In this document: one piece after another, positions 63,262 through 64,000 of the stretch
Layout of the letters: each line of letters begins with the position of its first letter
Position numbering within the stretch: the first letter of the stretch is position 1
Program-made: the position numbers and the translations under genes
Origin: Gari tellinella
Taxonomy: Eukaryota; Mollusca; Bivalvia; Cardiida; Psammobiidae
Direction of reading: 5' to 3'
Length of the DNA stretch: 64,000 nucleotides
NCBI GenBank assembly: GCA_922989275.2
Contig: OV277869.1
Location: 1,116,001-1,180,000 of the forward strand
Notes under the pieces: generated by a model
What the model saw: only the letters and a program-made list of their open reading frames with translations
Told to the model about the DNA's origin: nothing
Databases searched by the model: none

Positions 63262-63390
63262 AGAAATGAACAGATTTTTTAGCGGCAAATTTACCATGAA
63301 TCGCTAGCGCGATTCATGCTATTTGCCGATAGTTTTCTGTCGTTCATTTCGCTTGAACGCCGAAAAAATCAATTCATTTCCTAATTAAAA
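63262..63390. repeat. Palindrome GGCAAAT...ATTTGCC
   Basis: AGAAATGAACAGATTTTTT and its inverse at the outside. Inside, AGCGGCAAATTTACCATGAA and CATGCTATTTGCCGAT around AATCGCTAGCGCGATT. Confidence 0.75.
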
Positions 63391-63653
63391 GTTGCTTTAC
63401 GATGTAAACCGTGTAAAACGAATATGAAGACAATAAGGGCTACATAACCTTTGGTCCAAAGCGTCGATTAAAATTGCTGTCCGTTACCTTTTCCGTTGCA
63501 GAGAAACCAAAACAAAAACGAACTTCATTGATGTGAAGAAAATGTCATTTTCTTTGAAAGGATACCGAATCGGTTTGATTTGAGTGTATATGGGTTTTAA
63601 CATACACGCGTTATTGTGACAAGGTAACGTCGTCCATCTCTAGACTTTAAACT

Positions 63654-64000
63654 TCAATGTCCAAGGGACACCTCGCACACAGCATAGGTGCCAGAATATG
63701 GGTTACCACGAGTTGAGCGCTTGCCTATCATGTGATTAGTGTTAGAAAACAAATAACTGGATAAAACAGTGTTGACTGCATTTAACTTCTCTGGTGAGTT
63801 GACGTTTACTAAATGTGAATACGGATGATCCTCCTTACACATGCTTGCCCATGAATCTGTCGAGCCAGAAACAGGGTTCAAGTACCTCAAACAGAACTCA
63901 TTTATGATCTGGTAATTTGAAGGACAGGTCCGGCTATATCTTGGTATGTAGCATACACCTGACACAGTGTCCGTCCTCACCTCGTCGGCAACAAATGAAC
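63654..64000 (-). pseudogene. TSP1-CTLD protein, gamma subfamily copy 3, CTLD deleted; runs off window
   Basis: The frame is open from the window edge (VADEVRTDTVSGVC) to a TGA at 63654. The first half of the CTLD is present (CPSNYQIINEFC, HSHLVNVNSPEKLNAV-like). It then jumps from GNPYSGTY to AVCEVSLGH, skipping about 45 residues with the EPS motif, the W-D segment and the third and fourth CTLD cysteines. The frame is kept, so a shortened protein could be made, but a CTLD lacking its long loop and one disulfide is unlikely to fold normally. The 5' part lies beyond 64000. Confidence 0.8.

Overview
The window reads as nuclear DNA of an invertebrate animal, most likely a bivalve mollusc. It is AT-rich, crowded with short inverted-repeat elements and LINE/SINE debris, and contains a tandem array of single-exon secreted C-type-lectin-like genes. 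No viral, bacterial or organellar block was seen. The bivalve call is an inference from the gene family and repeat style and needs a database search.

Genes. All recognisable genes lie on the minus strand and belong to one family. Each encodes a signal peptide, a helical neck, one thrombospondin type-1-like module and a C-terminal C-type lectin-like domain (CTLD), about 277-281 residues in total. Subfamily alpha has intact copies at 1007-1852 and 14345-15190 and a broken remnant at 8627-9036. Subfamily beta has intact copies at 31669-32502 and 37907-38740. Subfamily gamma has a frameshifted copy at 54389-55232, an intact copy at 61208-62050, and a copy with a deleted CTLD running off the end at 63654-64000. 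Array position tracks subfamily, as expected from serial local duplication. The products look like secreted recognition or agglutination proteins, but no ligand can be assigned: the usual sugar-binding EPN/WND signature is replaced by EPS and W-x-D or W-D.

Segmental duplication. About 5.8 kb (26802-32660) is repeated at 33101-38900, each copy carrying one beta gene. Each copy has one private insertion and the other copy keeps the empty site, which gives clean target-site duplications: a PIF/Harbinger-like MITE (TAA) in copy 1 and a GGCCCGTTTT-ended element (CTGG) in copy 2. The left breakpoint falls inside a fold-back element.

Repeats. Most of the window is a layered pile of MITEs. Frames with TA target sites include CAGTGGAGA, CAGTAAAACCTC, CAGTGAAACCCCTCTAAACCGG, CAGTGCTCCCTC and CAGTCGAACTTC types. 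Frames with TTAA target sites include TTAACCCTTTAC, TTAACCCTTTCATG and TTAACYCTTT types. Their centres are long hairpins of only two sequence classes: class I (CAAACAG to C-A/T-GATCAGA, about 31-nt arm) and class II (CTTAAAGCA to CAGAA, about 34-nt arm). Each class occurs inside both TA-type and TTAA-type frames. This modular hairpin system is the most unusual feature here.

Other items: 5'-truncated LINEs at 6.7-8.6, 10.1-11.5 and 53.4 kb, one with an internal 41-bp piece amplified about 16 times; a tRNA-headed SINE at 11.5 kb; a tRNA-like sequence at 0.3 kb; a 42-bp minisatellite at 12 kb; a 1.1-kb degenerate satellite at 23.2-24.2 kb; several long fold-backs; and a GC-rich CGGCCGTA element at 52.1-52.7 kb. 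The long gaps between lectin genes contain no other gene I can support.
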